This document shows, one piece after another, positions 1-9,009 of a DNA stretch of 64,000 bases. The position numbers and the translations under genes were made by a program. The notes under the pieces are model-generated. The model worked only from the letters and a program-made list of their open reading frames with translations, had not been told where the DNA came from and searched no databases. Source of the DNA: Pelomonas sp047654805 (GTDB lineage Bacteria; Pseudomonadota; Gammaproteobacteria; Burkholderiales; Burkholderiaceae_C); NCBI RefSeq assembly GCF_047654805.1, contig NZ_JASGIV010000001.1, positions 3,968,001 to 4,032,000 of the forward strand, given 5' to 3'. How positions within the stretch are numbered: position 1 is the first letter of the stretch; every line of letters begins with the position of its first letter.

Positions 1-1010
1 TGCTGGCGGATGAGCTCGCGCTGGTCGGCCAGCAACTGGTTCAGCAGCGCCTGTTTCTCGGCCACCGTGCTGGCACCCTGCATGCCGGAGTCGTGGATGC
101 CTCGCATGCCCAACGAATAAAGGTTGTCGAAGCGGCCGTTGGTCTTTAGTCGCTCGACCCAGTATTCGCGAACAAGCTGCGGGTGCGTCGCATAGTTGTA
201 CTGCTCGTGCGGCGCCCTCCACTCCGACACGTTGTTGCGCAGCAGGGGCTCCGCGTGGGACGAGCCCATGAGGATGCCGTAGCGCTGCGCCAGCTCGGCA
301 TTGCGCGGGTTGGCGTTGAAGGCGCCCGATACCTTATGCATGGCCGGCCACAGCGTGTTGGCCTTCAGGCGCAGCAGCAGGCGAAAAACCTGCTCGTAGG
401 TACGCGGCCCTATCGTGCCGGCCTCGGGCTCGAAGGTGTGCGCAGCCCAGGGGAAGAGGCCCCAGTCCTCGTCGTTAATGAAAAGGCCTCGGTACTTCAC
501 GGCGGGGCCGTCACGCAGCGGTGCATCGAGCCTCACGTGCAGTGGTCCGCGCTTGAGCGGCGCGACATCGGCCCACCAGTGCCAGGGCGATACGCCCAGC
601 GCCTGGCTAAGCGTGTAGACACCGTAGGCCGTGCCGCGACGGTCGGAGCCGACGACGACGAGTGCAGCCTTGACACCCGGCGTAGGGTCGCGCAGCAACG
701 TGATCTCGAAGCACTCCCAACAACCCTGGAGGCGGCTCAGGTCGAGGCCGGCCGTGTCGATGGCCTTGTGCTTGCCCATCGTGCCGATCCACACCTGCAC
801 CGCGCCCTTGCCGCCGACGCTGGCGCGCAGGCCGACGCGCTTGATGTCATCGGCGAGGTCCTGCGCGACGAAGGCCTCCAGCGGATCGGCTCCCGTCGCA
901 GTGATGATCACCGCGCCGTCCAGCGGTACGCTGCCCGGCGAGGCGTTGATGTCGACGGAGAGGCCGGCGTGCGCCGCGCCGGCCACACTCAACAGCCAAG
1001 CCAGCAGCAT
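1..1010 (-). CDS. GH115 xylan/glucuronide alpha-1,2-glucuronidase, N-terminal part (cut by window edge)
   Basis: Reading leftwards from the ATG at 1010, the frame stays open to base 1, so only about 336 N-terminal residues are visible. A signal peptide (MLLAWLLSVAGAAHA) is followed by an N-terminal domain containing GSDRRGTAYGVYTLS and then YRGLFINDEDWGLFPWAA near residue 170, which is characteristic of GH115. This family removes glucuronic or 4-O-methylglucuronic acid from plant polysaccharide side chains. An in-frame GTG at 1019 lies one base after the stop of the upstream gene and is an alternative start. It is the last visible gene of the pectin-type operon. Family assignment is confident; the exact substrate is inferred. 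The catalytic core is not in the window. Confidence 0.85.
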   Translation of the reverse strand, partial: MLLAWLLSVAGAAHAGLSVDINASPGSVPLDGAVIITATGADPLEAFVAQDLADDIKRVGLRASVGGKGAVQVWIGTMGKHKAIDTAGLDLSRLQGCWECFEITLLRDPTPGVKAALVVVGSDRRGTAYGVYTLSQALGVSPWHWWADVAPLKRGPLHVRLDAPLRDGPAVKYRGLFINDEDWGLFPWAAHTFEPEAGTIGPRTYEQVFRLLLRLKANTLWPAMHKVSGAFNANPRNAELAQRYGILMGSSHAEPLLRNNVSEWRAPHEQYNYATHPQLVREYWVERLKTNGRFDNLYSLGMRGIHDSGMQGASTVAEKQALLNQLLADQRELIRQ

Positions 1011-1020
1011 CGCGCGCACG

Positions 1021-2013
1021 TCAGCGGGCCCTGAAGGCAGATCTCAGATCCGGCGGCGGCGCGTTGCGGTCCACGCTCAGCCAGCCATCCTTGACGGTCA
1101 ATTCCGCCGACTGGATGACGGTGCGCTGGTGCCAGCGGTCGTCCGTCTTTGCCTCGGGCTCGCCGCTCTGGTGCGTGAAGTAGAAAAGGTAAGCCCGCCC
1201 GTCCACGACGGTCACGCCGGGGTGTTGGCCTTTCGCACGATCGGTGGGATGCTGGCCGATGTCGGACAGTAGCCGCGTGGGCTGCTCCTCCCAGGTCAGC
1301 GCATCGTCCGAGCGAAGCACCAGCAGGCCCTTCCACAGGTCCGCCACCAGCCACCACTTTCCGGCGAACTGGAATACCGTGGGGCCTTCGCCGGGCAGTT
1401 GGCTGACCGGGCCGCGCACGGTCCAGGACTTCATGTCGGCGCTGTCCGCCACCTTGAGCTTGCTGCCGCCCTGCTCGTCCTTGAACCACATGCGCCAGCC
1501 GCCCTGCGGCGCGCGGATGACGGAGGCGTCTATGACCCTGGGCGAGCCCAGGTCCACGCGGCCCTCGCATTGCCAGCGGCGCAGGTCGGTGCTGGTCAGA
1601 TGCTCGATGCGGCGCTCACCCGTCCAGCTCTTGTGCACGCCGGGCACGATGGTGAGCCACAGGTGATAGACGCCGTCGAACTCCTGGATCTCCGGCGCCC
1701 ACAGCGTGGCGCCAGTGCATTCGGCGGGGAACTTCGCCTCGCCCGCGGCGCGCCAGTGGTTGCCATCGTCCGTCGTTGCGATACCGATGGGCGTGGCGTG
1801 CACCCAGCTCACATCCTTGGGATCGTCGAGCCTCAAGGTAGCGCGGCGATTCGTGTAGAACATCTCCCAGCGCCCAAGGCCCCGGTTGAAGACCAGGGAC
1901 ACGTCGGCCGCACCATCCAGCGCGGGGTCGCGGTACAGGGGCCGCGGCGCCGGCTCGACGCTTGCGCAGCCGGCCAGGGCCAGCATCAGGCCCAGCAGGG
2001 CAATGGACTTCAT
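1021..2013 (-). CDS. GH43-like five-bladed propeller glycoside hydrolase, lipoprotein
   Basis: This is a 330-residue protein with a lipoprotein signal (MKSIALLGLMLALAGC, lipobox LAGC), so it is probably anchored in an envelope membrane. The ATG at 2013 overlaps the stop of the PL11 gene by four bases, which argues against the longer upstream reading. The body has propeller motifs typical of GH43/GH32-like hydrolases: a YRDP motif near the N terminus, LWAPEIQEFDGVYHLW, a DASVIRAPQGGWRMW segment and EGPTVFQFAGKWWLV, whose Glu could be the general acid. Such enzymes often remove arabinose or galactose side chains, which would suit trimming of rhamnogalacturonan-I. The subfamily and substrate cannot be fixed from sequence alone. 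Confidence 0.75.
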   Translation of the reverse strand: MKSIALLGLMLALAGCASVEPAPRPLYRDPALDGAADVSLVFNRGLGRWEMFYTNRRATLRLDDPKDVSWVHATPIGIATTDDGNHWRAAGEAKFPAECTGATLWAPEIQEFDGVYHLWLTIVPGVHKSWTGERRIEHLTSTDLRRWQCEGRVDLGSPRVIDASVIRAPQGGWRMWFKDEQGGSKLKVADSADMKSWTVRGPVSQLPGEGPTVFQFAGKWWLVADLWKGLLVLRSDDALTWEEQPTRLLSDIGQHPTDRAKGQHPGVTVVDGRAYLFYFTHQSGEPEAKTDDRWHQRTVIQSAELTVKDGWLSVDRNAPPPDLRSAFRAR

Positions 2014-3854
2014 GGCGTGGTGATGGGCAGATAGCGCGGCGGCTTCATCGCGGCACCGAGGTGGAAGCTGGTGTGCGGCGGCTGGTTGTAACCCGCGTTC
2101 TGCGCGGCAACCTGCACGCGGTACTGCGGGTCGTGCATCAACGTAACGAGGCGGTGCTCGGTTGGAATCGCGGTGGAGAACACCAGCAGCGCGGTGCTGT
2201 CCTCGTTGCGCCAGACCACTTCCTCGCGCCAGTCGCCGAACAAGTCGGCCGACAGCACCGGGTTGCCCTTGGTGCCGTTGTTGGACGCCGCGCCGTATGG
2301 CTTGCCGTTCAACAGGCTCTCGAACCGGAAGGCCGCGGGGTTCCACTTGTCGATGGCCACGTGGTCTAGCGATTCGCGCAACAGGTCGCCGTCCCACCAG
2401 AGGGCGAAGTTGTAGCGATTGGGGTGCCGCTCGCTGATGAGCTTGCCGCTCGCGTTCATCAGACCGCCTACGTTGCCCCAGCATTCGGCGCCGGGGTAAG
2501 CAGGGTCGATGTCGAAGCAGACGCCGCGGCCCACGTCAGAGTTGCCGCCGGACATGCTCCACAGCACTTTGCCGGAGGCGGCGTCGTGCATCTCCAGGCC
2601 GTGCTCGCCGTAGCAGCGCGGGCTCTCGTGGACCATGAAGATCTGCTGGCCCTCGCGCGACGGATCAAAGGCGCTGACGTGCAGCGCGTCGCCATGACAC
2701 AGGCCGGTGCTGTAGAGCAGCTTGCCAGTGCTGGCGATGGTGGCCGCGCCGTAGACGATGTCGTCGCGACCGTCGCCATCAACGTCGGCCACCGAGAACC
2801 AGTGCGCGCCCTGGCCCGCAGCGGGTTTGCTTGCTGCATCGGCCGCGCTGTCGAACACCCAGCGCTTGTCCAGCTTACCGTCGCGCCAGTCCCAGGCGGC
2901 GATGACGGCTCGGGTGTAGTAGCCACGCGAGAACACAGCACTGGGGCGTTGGCCGTCCAGGTAGGCCACGCCAGCCAGGAAGCGGTCCACGCGGTTGCCG
3001 TAGGCATCGCCCCAGGCCGATACGTCGCCACGCGGCGGCGCGTAGTCGGCAGTGGCCATCGCTGCACCCGTCTGACCGTTGAAGACGGTTAGGAACTCAG
3101 GGCCGGCCAGCACATAGCCAGCCTCGTTGCGGTGGTCGACCGTGCCATCGCCAATGATCCTGCCCTGACCATCCACTGTGCCATCGGCGGTCTTCATCAT
3201 GACCTCGGCCTTGCCGTCGCCATCGAAGTCGTAGGCCAGGAAGCTGGTGTAGTGGGCGCCGGCGCGGATGTTCGGCCCGAGGTCGATGCGCCACAGCCGC
3301 GTACCGTCGAGCTTGTAGGCGTCAAGCAGTGTGTGGCCGGTGTAGCCCTTGTGCGAGTTGTCGTGGGCATTCGTGGGTTGCCACTTGACGATGATCTCGT
3401 ACTGACCATCGCCATCGAGGTCGGCAGCCGCGCCGTCGTTGACCTCGTAGCGGTAGGCCACGCCGTCGGGCGACACACCACCGTCAGGCTTTTGCAGCGG
3501 CACGCGCAGATAGGGCTGGGTCCAAGGCGCCACGGTGCCGGATGCGGGCTGCTCCTTGCCGCCGACGACGGCACGCACGGTGTAAAGGTTGTCGCCACGG
3601 CCCTGAGCATCGACAAGGTTGGTCAGCTCCTGCGGCTCGCGGTTGACGCGCCGGCCGTCACGATAGATGTTGAATCGCACGCCGGCCGACTCGGTACCCA
3701 GCAGACGCCAGCTGACGAAGACACCAGAGGGCGTGGCCAGTGCCACGACGCCACGGTCCAGTCGCTCCATCTGCTTGGGCGCAAGGGGCTGGGCCTCGAC
3801 CAGCCCCGCGCGGGCCAGCATCAGGCAGACAACGAAATGGCTTAGCAGTCTCAT
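2010..3854 (-). CDS. Rhamnogalacturonan lyase, PL11 family
   Basis: A 614-residue secreted protein with signal peptide MRLLSHFVVCLMLARAGLVEAQ. The order of features matches PL11 lyases: a short N-terminal beta domain (MERLDRGVVAL, FNIYRDG), then a propeller carrying calcium-loop motifs DLDGDGQYEIIVKW (about residue 145), DFDGDGKAEVMMKTADG and DVDGDGRDDIVYGA. The C terminus has NGTKGNPVLSADLFGDWREE, also typical. PL11 cleaves the rhamnose-galacturonate backbone of RG-I by beta-elimination. The length agrees with the family (about 600). It lies 13 bases after a terminator that ends the receptor transcript and overlaps the next gene by four bases, so it leads the enzyme sub-operon. Confidence 0.92.
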   Translation of the reverse strand: MRLLSHFVVCLMLARAGLVEAQPLAPKQMERLDRGVVALATPSGVFVSWRLLGTESAGVRFNIYRDGRRVNREPQELTNLVDAQGRGDNLYTVRAVVGGKEQPASGTVAPWTQPYLRVPLQKPDGGVSPDGVAYRYEVNDGAAADLDGDGQYEIIVKWQPTNAHDNSHKGYTGHTLLDAYKLDGTRLWRIDLGPNIRAGAHYTSFLAYDFDGDGKAEVMMKTADGTVDGQGRIIGDGTVDHRNEAGYVLAGPEFLTVFNGQTGAAMATADYAPPRGDVSAWGDAYGNRVDRFLAGVAYLDGQRPSAVFSRGYYTRAVIAAWDWRDGKLDKRWVFDSAADAASKPAAGQGAHWFSVADVDGDGRDDIVYGAATIASTGKLLYSTGLCHGDALHVSAFDPSREGQQIFMVHESPRCYGEHGLEMHDAASGKVLWSMSGGNSDVGRGVCFDIDPAYPGAECWGNVGGLMNASGKLISERHPNRYNFALWWDGDLLRESLDHVAIDKWNPAAFRFESLLNGKPYGAASNNGTKGNPVLSADLFGDWREEVVWRNEDSTALLVFSTAIPTEHRLVTLMHDPQYRVQVAAQNAGYNQPPHTSFHLGAAMKPPRYLPITTP

Positions 3855-3866
3855 GGTGTCGATGGC

Positions 3867-3898
3867 AAAAAAAACGGCCCCAGCGGAGGCGGGGGCCG
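3867..3898 (-). terminator. Rho-independent terminator between the TonB receptor and the PL11 gene
   Basis: On the minus strand a stem CGGCCCC/GGGGCCG (3898-3892 with 3881-3875) is followed directly by eight T (3874-3867). It sits 62 bases after the receptor stop and 13 bases before the PL11 start. It should reduce or stop transcription from the receptor into the lyase genes. Confidence 0.85.
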
Positions 3899-3959
3899 GC
3901 GCGCTGTCAGCGCAACTACTGAGGCCATGCCGGCCCGGAGAAACTTTTCGGAATCGACG

Positions 3960-6900
3960 TCAGAGCTTGTAGCCCAGCGTCAGGTAGTAGCGGCGGCCCG
4001 ACCAAGCCAGTTCGTTCGGACGGCTCAGGTCGCCTGCATAGCTCAGCTCGGCCTGGTTGGTCAGGTTCTTGGCCTCGACCGAGAACGTGAGGTTCTTCGT
4101 CGCCTTCCACTGGAACTTGGCGTCCAGGTAGCCTGTCTTGTCGCGGAAGTTCGGGTTGCCCGAAACGTCGTTTCCGCCCGTGTAGTACTTGTCGCGATAG
4201 GCGTAGGCCAGGCGTGCGTTGAAGTTGCCGTCGTCGTACCACAGGCCCAGGTTGTACGAGTTCTTCGACAGGCCCGGGTAGGGCAGCACCGAGTTGTCCA
4301 GCGGGCTGATCAGCTCGTTGCCCTTGGCATAGCTGAAGGCCATGCGGGTGTAGTTGGCGTCCACGCCGAAGCCGCTCAGCCAGCCTGGCAGGAACGACAG
4401 CGCAGTGCGGCCCGCCAGCTCGATGCCCTGGGTCTTGGCGCCCTCGCCGTTGATGGCCTGCGTCACGTCAAACAGGCGGCCGTCACCATAGAAATCCACG
4501 CTCGGCCGGTAGATACCGGTGCGCACGTAGGTGTCGATCTCGGTGCGGAAGGTGGCCAGGCTGACCTGCGTGTCACGGCTGGGGTAGTACTCCACGCTCA
4601 GGTCGTACTTGGTGGCGCGGTAGGGCTTGAGGTCGGGGTTGCCGGCCGTGCAGTCATCCGTGCCGTCACCGCCCCGTGCCGGGTCGCCGCTGCCAGTCGT
4701 GCAAGTGACGTTGGGCGCCAGAAGGTTCAGCGCCGGACGCGCCATCACCTTGGCCAGGCCGCCACGAACCAGCAGCTTGCCGTTGATCAGCTGCAGCGTA
4801 CCGTTCAGGCTAGGCAGCACATCGTTGTAGCTGTTGCTGAGGGAGACAACCTTGTTGCTGATCACGAGGGCAGAGCAACTGGAGACGGTGGCCGGGTTGC
4901 AGATGCGGTCTGTCTGGATGCCGGTCGACGTCACGTTGGTGCGGGTGTAGCGCACGCCCACGTTGCCATCCAGCGGCATGCCCAGGATCTCAGTACCCCA
5001 GTCCAGGCGCACGTAGCCCGACTTGATCTTCTCGGTGATGTCGAAGGCCGGGATCTGCGAATAGGTCTTGCCGTCGCTGCCGGGCGTCGTGTACAGGTAG
5101 TTGTGATTGAAGGCGCTGGTATCAAAGATGCCCGAGGCCGCAGCAGCGGAGTAGCTCGGTGCGGTCCAGTTGGCCGGCAGGCCCGACACGCTGCCATAGC
5201 CGCCCATGAAGGTGCCGGGCGACTTCGTGAGGAGCGTGTTGACGATCTCCTGCATGCGAGCGCCGTTCACGTAGGACGTCTTGAAACCGCTGTTGATGTA
5301 GGTCTGCGCGTCGTTAGGGCGTTGCGCCGTGCCGGTGTACAGCGGGTCGAAGATGATGGTCTGGTTGACGTTAGCACCGCGAGCGTTGATGTCCACCGCC
5401 TCGTCGGTCGCAGTCAGGCTGCCGTTGTTCTGGACCAGGTAGCCGCCGCCGTTGTACTGGCGCGAGCTGGACTCGCGTGCCTGGCCACCAAACCACAGGC
5501 TGTGGAAGAAATCGTGGTCGAAGTCGTACTGGAAGTCCAGCTTGCCCTGGCGTTCCTTGTTCTGCGTGGCAGAGGGACGGTACTGCAGCTGAGCCTGCAC
5601 GTAGGAGCTGGCAGCGTCGGGGCTGTAGCCGCTCGGGAAGCTGAATTGCGGCAGGCGCGAGCCGTCGAGCTTGACGACCAGGCCCGGCGCGTTCTGCGTC
5701 AGGACGATGTTGTTGCTCTCGCTCTTGTAGTCGGACTTGGAGTCGCCCAGCAGGCCTTCGATGCGCCAGCCGTTGTTCTTGAACTTGAATCCGGCGGTGG
5801 TGTACTTGGACTTGATGTCCAGCGCAAAGTCACGCGCCGAGGTGCTGAAGGCGCCCTGGCCGCCCCGGCCGGCCACGTTCAGGCAGTTGCCAACCGTGTA
5901 CTGCGTGACGTGGTGGTTCTCCACCACCATGCCGGCCGGCGTCGCGCTGCCGCTGACGTCCGTGCAGGTGCCCGCCGTGGCGACGGTGCCGTTGGCCGCA
6001 TACACCGGTGCGCTGCCACTCACGGCCAGCCGGTTCACCGCGGTGAAATCGGTGCCGAAGTTCATGTCGTTGAGCTTCTGCGCCTGGGTGTTGACCTGAT
6101 GGCTGACGTAGGCGTCGAAGTCCTTGGTGAACTTGTACTGCGCCGTCAGCTCAGCGGAGCTGCGCTTGTGGTCGCGCTCCCAGATACCGTAGCGCGAGAT
6201 GCGCGGTGCGTAGTCAAACCACTGCCGCTCGCAATCATTGCGATTGGTCGTGCCAGTTGCAAAGACATTACAACCAGTTCGCGCCGTCACAGCCGCTGCC
6301 GCAGGGTTCAAACTCGTGATGGTCTTCTCGTCCGAGAAATCCCAGTCACGCAGGAAGGTCCAAGAAGTGTTGCGGGCGAAGTCGCCGCGCGTGTGGATGT
6401 TGTCGTAGACCAGGTTGGCCATGACGCCCAGCCTGCCGTCAAGGAACTTGTCGGCCAGCAGCAGCGTCGCCCGCGGCTGAGTGCCGCCGCGCAGGCTGCC
6501 CTGCTCGGCCGCCAGCGTGCCCGCAATGGTGCGCTTGGTGAAGTCCAGCGGCTTGCGCGTGTTGATGCGCACGGTGCCACCCACACCGCCTTCGGTCAGA
6601 TCGGCCGTTGAGCCCTTGACGACGTCAATGGAGGCGATCAGCTCGGAGGCCAGCTCGCGCAGCTCGGCGCCACGGCCGGCGCCGCCGTTGGTGCCCAGAA
6701 CCGACATGCCGTTGATCTCGACGCGGTTCAGGTCGGGTTCGACGCCTCGGATGGACACCTGCGAGCCCTCGCCGAACTCGCGCGACAGCTGCACGCCAGT
6801 GATGCGCGACAGCGCCTCGCCGACGTTCTTGTCCGGGAACTGGTCGATGTCCTCGGCGACGATGCTGTCGGTCACCGTGGATGCGTTGCGCTTGCGATCG

Positions 6901-7124
6901 ATGGCGCTCTGGATGGAGCGGCGGATGCCGGTGACGGTGACTGTGTCGAGCTGCTGCGTGCTCTTGTCGGCGGCCTTGGGCTCAGCCTCGGCCTTCTCGG
7001 CGGGCTTCTCGGCAGGCGCCGAGGTCTGCTGGGCGTGAGCCTGGCCGGCCAATGCAGCCGAGATGGCCAAGGCCAACGGCGTCCAACGCGAAACCGGCAT
7101 GCCGCCGTGAATCTTCTTCAGCAT
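3960..7124 (-). CDS. TonB-dependent outer membrane receptor, carbohydrate type
   Basis: A 1054-residue receptor. The signal peptide ends AGQAHAQ near residue 32. A low-complexity Ala/Glu/Lys/Pro linker precedes the TonB-box-like DTVTVTG and a plug domain (IRRSIQSAIDRKRNA, QFPDKNVGEALSRITGVQ, SIRGVEPDLNRVEINGM). These resemble the Xanthomonas/Caulobacter receptor group that imports plant oligosaccharides. The barrel ends in alternating aromatic strands (RRYYLTLGYKL). The start at 7124 has a GGAGA ribosome site about nine bases upstream. Neighbours point to rhamnogalacturonan fragments as cargo, which is inference. Two inverted repeats at 7239-7308 probably regulate it. Confidence 0.93.
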   Translation of the reverse strand: MLKKIHGGMPVSRWTPLALAISAALAGQAHAQQTSAPAEKPAEKAEAEPKAADKSTQQLDTVTVTGIRRSIQSAIDRKRNASTVTDSIVAEDIDQFPDKNVGEALSRITGVQLSREFGEGSQVSIRGVEPDLNRVEINGMSVLGTNGGAGRGAELRELASELIASIDVVKGSTADLTEGGVGGTVRINTRKPLDFTKRTIAGTLAAEQGSLRGGTQPRATLLLADKFLDGRLGVMANLVYDNIHTRGDFARNTSWTFLRDWDFSDEKTITSLNPAAAAVTARTGCNVFATGTTNRNDCERQWFDYAPRISRYGIWERDHKRSSAELTAQYKFTKDFDAYVSHQVNTQAQKLNDMNFGTDFTAVNRLAVSGSAPVYAANGTVATAGTCTDVSGSATPAGMVVENHHVTQYTVGNCLNVAGRGGQGAFSTSARDFALDIKSKYTTAGFKFKNNGWRIEGLLGDSKSDYKSESNNIVLTQNAPGLVVKLDGSRLPQFSFPSGYSPDAASSYVQAQLQYRPSATQNKERQGKLDFQYDFDHDFFHSLWFGGQARESSSRQYNGGGYLVQNNGSLTATDEAVDINARGANVNQTIIFDPLYTGTAQRPNDAQTYINSGFKTSYVNGARMQEIVNTLLTKSPGTFMGGYGSVSGLPANWTAPSYSAAAASGIFDTSAFNHNYLYTTPGSDGKTYSQIPAFDITEKIKSGYVRLDWGTEILGMPLDGNVGVRYTRTNVTSTGIQTDRICNPATVSSCSALVISNKVVSLSNSYNDVLPSLNGTLQLINGKLLVRGGLAKVMARPALNLLAPNVTCTTGSGDPARGGDGTDDCTAGNPDLKPYRATKYDLSVEYYPSRDTQVSLATFRTEIDTYVRTGIYRPSVDFYGDGRLFDVTQAINGEGAKTQGIELAGRTALSFLPGWLSGFGVDANYTRMAFSYAKGNELISPLDNSVLPYPGLSKNSYNLGLWYDDGNFNARLAYAYRDKYYTGGNDVSGNPNFRDKTGYLDAKFQWKATKNLTFSVEAKNLTNQAELSYAGDLSRPNELAWSGRRYYLTLGYKL

Positions 7125-7238
7125 TTTGTCTGTCTCCAGAATATCTACCAGGATGGGGCTCCATATGAGCCCTCTTCTTTACTGCCCCGCGGACAGTCTA
7201 GGCCGAGGGTTTTACGCCGCGTTCACGTGCCAGCAAAG

Positions 7239-7254
7239 AATCACGACCGTGATT
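7239..7254. promoter_or_regulatory. Inverted repeat operator candidate, proximal copy
   Basis: AATCACGACCGTGATT: perfect 7-bp arms with a 2-base spacer. It shares the core ATCACG-NN-CGTGAT with a second copy whose centre lies 55 bp away. It sits just upstream of the weak promoter proposed for the receptor gene, so a repressor or activator site is likely. The binding protein is unknown. Confidence 0.6.
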
Positions 7255-7294
7255 GCTTCGCCCCCGAGAAAACCCTTGCGCCGCCGGAATTTCG

Positions 7295-7308
7295 ATCACG
7301 TTCGTGAT
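7295..7308. promoter_or_regulatory. Inverted repeat operator candidate, distal copy
   Basis: ATCACGTTCGTGAT: perfect 6-bp arms with a 2-base spacer and the same core as the copy at 7239-7254. The centre-to-centre distance is 55 bp, about five helical turns, compatible with binding on roughly the same DNA face. Confidence 0.6.
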
Positions 7309-7461
7309 TATCCCGGGCCGGTTTCGATCGCCGCCCCCATGAGCCCGCGCTCCCACGAGCGCATCGGTCTGCCATGACACACCCAGCAGTTCGGGCGCTA
7401 GGCCGCAGCGGCGATCTGAATGAATATGGGCCGAACCCCTTTTCGCAAAGAGTCCAGCCCA

Positions 7462-7516
7462 ATATTCCGGAATATCAAATACCCCGGACCAAAGTTGCCC
7501 TATGAATATCGATATT
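7462..7516. repeat. Two AT-rich palindromes between the propeller gene and the receptor gene
   Basis: ATATTCCGGAATAT at 7462-7475 (14 bp, perfect) and AATATCGATATT at 7505-7516 (12 bp, perfect). They follow the stop of the propeller gene at 7527 and stand out by base composition. They could be regulator sites or transcript-end structures; neither is followed by a clear T run. Confidence 0.4.
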
Positions 7517-7526
7517 TCAAAAAACA

Positions 7527-8885
7527 TCAGGGCTTGCGATCCAACCAGGCCTGGGGCACCGGCACGACGCAGATATTCATCTCGCGCCCATCGGCGGACA
7601 GCATGGCTGACTGGATCTGGATCTTCCGGCCATCGGGGCTGAAGGTCGGGTGCGGATGGTCGCGCGCCGTCGTCTTGTGGCCCGCCGTCAGCACGATCAT
7701 CTCGCGGGTCTTGCGGTCGATCAGGTAGAGGCTGCGGCTGAAGTCGTCGCCCACTGCGAAGCGGCCGTCGGGCGAGCCGTGCACGTGCCACAACCCGCTG
7801 CCCGATGGGGTCTGACCTGCGATGGTCATTTCCCGAGTTCGCAGGTTGACGATGGCGAGACCCGTCGGCTTCTCGCGCGTACCTGCATCGCCCCATGCCG
7901 CGTCCTGCCCCGGGTTGGCACCCTCGACGCCGGTGGCTGCCGGTCGGCTGGGATCGACGACACCAGGGATTGCTCGGTGGCCCATGATGGCCATGGCCAC
8001 CTCGTCCTTGCCGATGAAGGCCTCATGCGTTACCCACTCATAGGGCGCCTCGGGGTAGAGCGGGCGCAGGCCGGTGCCGTCGCCCTTGACCGTCCAGGTG
8101 CGCTGCGGCGACTTTCCGCCCGTCTCCCAGCTGAACACCAGTTCGCCCGGGTTCCAGGTGTTGCTCTGGATGTGACCGATCTGGAAGGGCACCGAGACGA
8201 CGTGCTGGATCTCGCCCGTCTTCACGTTGATCTTGCCGATGGCATGCGGGCCGGCACCCATGCCACGCGGGCCGAAGGGCGGCTCGATCTTGGTGCCGGC
8301 CGGCAGCTTGGCACCCGCGTAGGCCTTGCCCTGGATGCGGAAGTAGAACCACTGGCCGTCGGCATCCAGCGCGTTGTCACCGAAGGCTTCCAGCTCGGCT
8401 GGCAGCGTGGCGAAGACGCGCTGGTAGGCGCTGGCGGGCTTCATCGTGCCGGCCTTGCTGTCGGCAAACAGGCGGTCCAGATCCACCTCGACGGCCTGTC
8501 TGACCTTGTCGCTGGCAGCGCCGGCCGGATCCTTGCGCAGGAAGTAAAGCTTGTTGCCGCCCGACTGCGCGAGATTGAGCATGCCCTCGTAGCCACCCTC
8601 GGTGACCTGCACCATCTCGCCGCTGGCCTCGTTGACGGCGATTGCCTCACCCTTCACACGATTGGAGCGGAACACCAGCCACTGGCCATCGGCCGTCCAC
8701 TGCGGATGGCTGGGGTAGATCTTGGAATCGCCGCGCGGCTGCGTGGTCAGGAAAGTCAGTGGTGTACCGGTGACGGGGTCGGGCACGATGCGCTTCTCGG
8801 AAGGGAAGCGTTGGCCGATCTGGGCCAAGGCGGGCGTCAGCGCGACGAGCAGGGTCAGCAGCAGGGAGGTCTTGCGAAGCGACAT
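7527..8885 (-). CDS. Secreted TolB-like propeller protein, probable oligogalacturonate lyase (PL22-like)
   Basis: A 452-residue protein with signal peptide MSLRKTSLLLTLLVALTPALAQ. Repeated propeller-blade motifs are visible (HPQWTADGQWLVFRSNR, GSPDGRFAVGDDFSRSLYL, HPHPTFSPDGRKIQIQS). A His-rich DHPHPTFSPDG near the C terminus and WHVHGSPDGR resemble the metal-binding histidines of PL22 oligogalacturonate lyases, which cleave short unsaturated galacturonides. The ATG at 8885 was chosen because it gives a clean signal peptide; the frame is open further upstream but that part is not coding-like. It shares a 124-bp divergent control region with the CE12 gene. A general TolB-like propeller without lyase activity is the alternative. 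Confidence 0.72.
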   Translation of the reverse strand: MSLRKTSLLLTLLVALTPALAQIGQRFPSEKRIVPDPVTGTPLTFLTTQPRGDSKIYPSHPQWTADGQWLVFRSNRVKGEAIAVNEASGEMVQVTEGGYEGMLNLAQSGGNKLYFLRKDPAGAASDKVRQAVEVDLDRLFADSKAGTMKPASAYQRVFATLPAELEAFGDNALDADGQWFYFRIQGKAYAGAKLPAGTKIEPPFGPRGMGAGPHAIGKINVKTGEIQHVVSVPFQIGHIQSNTWNPGELVFSWETGGKSPQRTWTVKGDGTGLRPLYPEAPYEWVTHEAFIGKDEVAMAIMGHRAIPGVVDPSRPAATGVEGANPGQDAAWGDAGTREKPTGLAIVNLRTREMTIAGQTPSGSGLWHVHGSPDGRFAVGDDFSRSLYLIDRKTREMIVLTAGHKTTARDHPHPTFSPDGRKIQIQSAMLSADGREMNICVVPVPQAWLDRKP

Positions 8886-9009
8886 GATGGGTGCCTGTAT
8901 CCAAGTGGCCGCGACTCTAGGACGGGCTCTGTTGCGCGATGTTGCTGGGCGCCAATCGCTCAAGAACTTGCGCCATCTCGCAGTCGCTCCGTGCCGCACC
9001 GCTTCTAGC
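8886..9009. promoter_or_regulatory. Divergent promoter region between propeller gene and CE12 esterase gene
   Basis: 124 bp between two divergent starts. I see no copy of the ATCACG-NN-CGTGAT repeat found at the receptor, and no strong -35/-10 pair. Shared control is inferred from the arrangement only. Confidence 0.4.

Larger units (their letters stand above)
7125..7526 (-). promoter_or_regulatory. 402-bp upstream region of the TonB receptor gene
   Basis: No coding sequence is supported here. The region is richer in AT than its surroundings and holds the two inverted repeats listed separately. A plausible but weak promoter on the minus strand is TTGCTG, 16 bp, TAAAAC, placed just downstream of the nearer repeat; TAGACT near 7193 is an alternative -10. 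The distal part (7462-7516) has two AT-rich palindromes. Confidence 0.5.

Noticed and set aside
3927..6611. Long open frame (894 codons) on the plus strand opposite the TonB receptor
   Set aside because: It is Val/Ala/Arg-rich shadow sequence caused by high GC on the strand opposite a clear receptor gene, with no family motifs.
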